DNA from: Opitutales bacterium
Lineage (GTDB): Bacteria; Verrucomicrobiota; Verrucomicrobiia; Opitutales; Seribacteraceae
Length of the DNA stretch: 62,136 bases
NCBI GenBank assembly: GCA_029254745.1
Contig: JAQWWZ010000044.1
Location: 1 to 62,136, forward strand
Reading direction: 5' to 3'
The position numbers were made by a program, and so were the translations under genes. The stretch's first letter is position 1, and each line of letters begins with the position of its first letter. The notes beneath the pieces were generated by a model, which was given only the letters and a program-made list of their open reading frames with translations, was not told the origin of the DNA and ran no database searches. This document shows, in pieces, positions 59,826 through 62,136 of this stretch.

Positions 59826-62136
59826 ATGAGATCATTTCCTCCACGGATTTCTCTCCCCATACCTCCCCGTATGTTAAGCTATCTGCTTGCAGCCTTTCTT
59901 GCTTCCACAGGAGCATTATTTGGGCAATATTCTTTCGAGCAAAAATCTGAGCCAGGCGGACTATTCTCCACATCCTCTCAAAACTACAACACTGAAACAG
60001 CTGTAGAAACCCGTTCTATATCCACTCAGTATAACGATTTCATATTTACCCACTGGACTTTAAATGATGTTCGGCAAAACGATGCCAATGGGCAGGCTTT
60101 GCACAGCGTCAACTTTAGCATCACCCAAAACTCAGTGGCCATCGCCCATTACCTCGATAAAGAGCTGGACTCTGATGCTGATGGCATACCGGACTGGATT
60201 GAGATTAAAAATTCAGGCGATTTATCAGCCACTCCTCAAACTGATACCGATGGAGATGGAATCCCGCTACAGGATGAAGTACGCCTTGGGCTCAACCCAT
60301 CCATCGATGATAATCTCAGCGAAGGCGGTCTTTCCATTCGCAGGTCTGGTCGGATATTGGTGAATTTTGGAGGAGCCAAAAAACTAACGCTACAAAGTGA
60401 TCCCATTGGCTTGGTCACTTCCACAGTTGACCTGCTGGAAAACAATGCAACCTTTGAAACCCAGTCCCTCAATGGGCTGTCCAATGGATATTATTTTTCA
60501 CATTGGGAGGTAAACGGCGTACGGTATTCAGACAATAAAGGCGTAGGGTTACCCCAATTGTCACAGGTCATGAACGAAAACAAAGTGATCGAGGCCAAAT
60601 ACATCCATGAAGATCAGGACTCGGATAATGACCAGATACCTGACTGGTATGAGTCTCACTATCTTGGTACCCTTGACAAAAATCAGTCATCCGACTCCGA
60701 TGGAGATGGCTTTTCCTTAGGTGAAGAACTCAAGCTTGGGCTCAGCTCAGTGATTGATGACAACATTTCTGAAGGCGGTATCTCCGTCCGGCGGTCCGCC
60801 AAGGTATTTGTAAACCTTGGTGGTGCCAGCAAGGTAACCATCCAAAGCACCCCTCCTGGTCTGGTCAGTTCCAGCCTATCCTACCCCGAAATCAATTCCA
60901 CCTACAGCACACCCACCCTCAGCGGATTACAAAACGGTTATTATTTCTCTCACTGGGAGGTAAATGGCGTCCGTCAGGCCGACCCTATCGGCATTGGCCT
61001 CAGCCAAGTCACAAAAAAGCTCACCAACGACAAAGAATTTGTTGCCAAGTATTACCCCGAAGATGAAGACCTTGACCAGGATGGTATCCCTGACTGGCTT
61101 GAGTGGCACGAGCAGGGAAACCTCGACCTCAACGGCACCTCGGATCCTGACGGGGATGGCTTTACCCTTACTCAGGAAAACAAACTCGGACTTAGCTCGA
61201 TTATTTTTGATCAAATCACTGAAGGCAGTATTTCTGCCCGCAGATCGAAATCTTTTTCTTATTCACGCGACCCCAATGACCCCACTGACTTCGACGGGGA
61301 TGGTCTCACTGACTCGGAGGAAATCCAACTGGGCACCAACACAAAAAAAGTCGACACCGATGGGGATGGGTTTTCCGACCCCGATGAAATATCCGATGGC
61401 ACCGACCCTCTCCTAGCCTCCTCTTTCCGCAATGTTGCCCCTATCGGCCTTACGAGTTTATCCCCTCTCCAGGTTGCGGAGAATCAACCAGTGGATACCC
61501 ATGTGGGCAACATTCAAGGCTTGGACCCCAACGATCCCCAGGGCACTGGACCCTATCTTTTCACATTTGTGGATGGCAATGGCTCCCGTGATAATCAACT
61601 TTTCAACCTGGCATCTGATGGTACGCTGTCCACGGCCACGGTTTTTGATTACGAAGCCCTTATCCGGGAGTTTGGGGATGCCAACCTCACCATCCGGCTC
61701 CGGGTCAGCGATAGCGAGAACTTGTTTTTTGAAGGTTCCCTTTCTGTCACTGTTATTAATGTAGTGGAAGATTTTGATCAGGACGGGATCGAGGACAGCA
61801 TCGACCCCGATGATGATAACGACGGCTTCAGCGACATCTTCGAAACCCAGCTAGGTACGGACCCGCTCAACCCTGCCTCCATCCCCAACCAATCTCCTGC
61901 ATCAATTGCTCTCTCCTCCCTGAAATTTCCTGAAAACCTCCCCCCCCTGAGTGTGATCGGTGAGTTCAATGCCTCAGATCCCGACAAGGGAGCAACTTTC
62001 AAATACCAACTTACCTCCGGTCAAGGATCTAACAATAATTCCCTGTTCCGTATCGATACCCACGGATCTCTTTTGACTGCCACGCATTTCGACTTTGAGG
62101 CCAATGCCAGCAGCTATGCAATTCGTGTGCAGGTCA
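59826..62136 (+). CDS. giant exported repeat protein, 3' end outside the window
   Basis: The frame is open from the ATG at 59826 to the window end (770 codons). A second ATG at 59871 begins MLSYLLAAFLASTGALFG, the signal peptide, and may be the real start. Right after it come three units of exactly 150 codons, each with a module ending in Y-Y-F-S-H-W-E-V-N-G-V-R and a Ca-binding loop pair of thrombospondin-3 type (DSDADGIPDW, DSDGDGF). More such loops follow (DFDGDGLTDSEE, DTDGDGFSDPDE), then two cadherin-like segments (GLTSLSPLQVAENQPV; AFDFE-like FDFEANASSYAIRVQV). It is probably a Ca-stabilised surface protein. The C-terminus and any sorting signal are not seen. Confidence 0.85.
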   Translation, partial: MRSFPPRISLPIPPRMLSYLLAAFLASTGALFGQYSFEQKSEPGGLFSTSSQNYNTETAVETRSISTQYNDFIFTHWTLNDVRQNDANGQALHSVNFSITQNSVAIAHYLDKELDSDADGIPDWIEIKNSGDLSATPQTDTDGDGIPLQDEVRLGLNPSIDDNLSEGGLSIRRSGRILVNFGGAKKLTLQSDPIGLVTSTVDLLENNATFETQSLNGLSNGYYFSHWEVNGVRYSDNKGVGLPQLSQVMNENKVIEAKYIHEDQDSDNDQIPDWYESHYLGTLDKNQSSDSDGDGFSLGEELKLGLSSVIDDNISEGGISVRRSAKVFVNLGGASKVTIQSTPPGLVSSSLSYPEINSTYSTPTLSGLQNGYYFSHWEVNGVRQADPIGIGLSQVTKKLTNDKEFVAKYYPEDEDLDQDGIPDWLEWHEQGNLDLNGTSDPDGDGFTLTQENKLGLSSIIFDQITEGSISARRSKSFSYSRDPNDPTDFDGDGLTDSEEIQLGTNTKKVDTDGDGFSDPDEISDGTDPLLASSFRNVAPIGLTSLSPLQVAENQPVDTHVGNIQGLDPNDPQGTGPYLFTFVDGNGSRDNQLFNLASDGTLSTATVFDYEALIREFGDANLTIRLRVSDSENLFFEGSLSVTVINVVEDFDQDGIEDSIDPDDDNDGFSDIFETQLGTDPLNPASIPNQSPASIALSSLKFPENLPPLSVIGEFNASDPDKGATFKYQLTSGQGSNNNSLFRIDTHGSLLTATHFDFEANASSYAIRVQV
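59946..61295 (+). repeat. three tandem units of exactly 450 bp
   Basis: Units begin at 59946, 60396 and 60846. The H-W codons fall at 60051, 60501 and 60951, and the first Ca-loop Asp codons at 60168, 60618 and 61068, always 450 apart. No insertion or deletion has occurred although the sequences have diverged, most of all in the first unit. Confidence 0.92.

Noticed and set aside
60964-61764. Two plus-strand open frames of 150 and 110 aa near the window end
   Set aside because: They lie one frame away from the long open frame with signal peptide and Ca-loop repeats, so they are shadows.

Overview
The window looks like a chromosomal segment of a marine-type Verrucomicrobiota bacterium, probably near Opitutae/Puniceicoccales. 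This is inferred from gene content, not from a marker gene: sulfatases beside glucuronate isomerase, a PPi-type phosphofructokinase, FolE2, a Q-x-H dihydroorotase, very large secreted proteins built from PQQ, NHL, InlB-like and calcium-loop repeats, and a Trp/Tyr-rich C-terminal domain that I associate with this group. The cell is Gram-negative: it has lipoproteins, an apparent outer-membrane barrel and O-antigen sugar genes. No phage, IS element or CRISPR array was seen.

Layout. 1-168 is the end of a Sel1-like protein. 574-4787 (minus) is a tightly coupled rfbF-rfbG-rfbH-epimerase cassette for a CDP-3,6-dideoxyhexose. It is AT-rich and faces a GT2 glycosyltransferase (5582-6625) across about 0.8 kb of very AT-rich DNA; a tRNA-Cys follows. 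7140-8122 is a decayed sulfatase, then uxaC, a secreted EF-hand protein, proA-pyrC, a second gutted sulfatase and one intact sulfatase. 15053-19708 (minus) holds gpmA and a probable operon folE2, acyltransferase, pdxH, a 65-aa unknown and menB. 19892-36803 is mostly housekeeping: fxsA, rhomboid, valS, a Ski2-like helicase, DHFR, lysA coupled to a fungal-type cystathionine gamma-synthase homologue, PPi-PFK, ispH-purB, an exported methyltransferase-like protein and a cell-wall amidase.

36882-45912 is the most distinctive block. It carries an NtrC-type regulator, a secreted coiled-coil protein with a duplicated module, an outer-membrane barrel candidate, a membrane histidine kinase and a 1298-aa exported protein with a CxxCH motif, a PQQ-like propeller and nine InlB-like repeats. 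Between the regulator and the coiled-coil gene lie two near-identical 12-mers 32 bp apart, then a weak sigma-54-like promoter. I propose, as inference, a self-contained envelope-sensing regulon.

45909-50348 has ybaB-recR, an epimerase, a probable protein-deglycation pair (LMW-PTP and fructosamine-kinase homologue), hpt and a DedA/YqaA-type membrane protein. 50962-56532 has an ABC-F ATPase, two convergent MORN-repeat envelope proteins, tRNA-Leu, a stand-alone receiver protein and cstA. The window ends in two giant secreted proteins: an NHL-propeller/LamG-like protein, and an open-ended protein whose first part is three tandem units of exactly 150 codons, followed by calcium-loop and cadherin-like segments.
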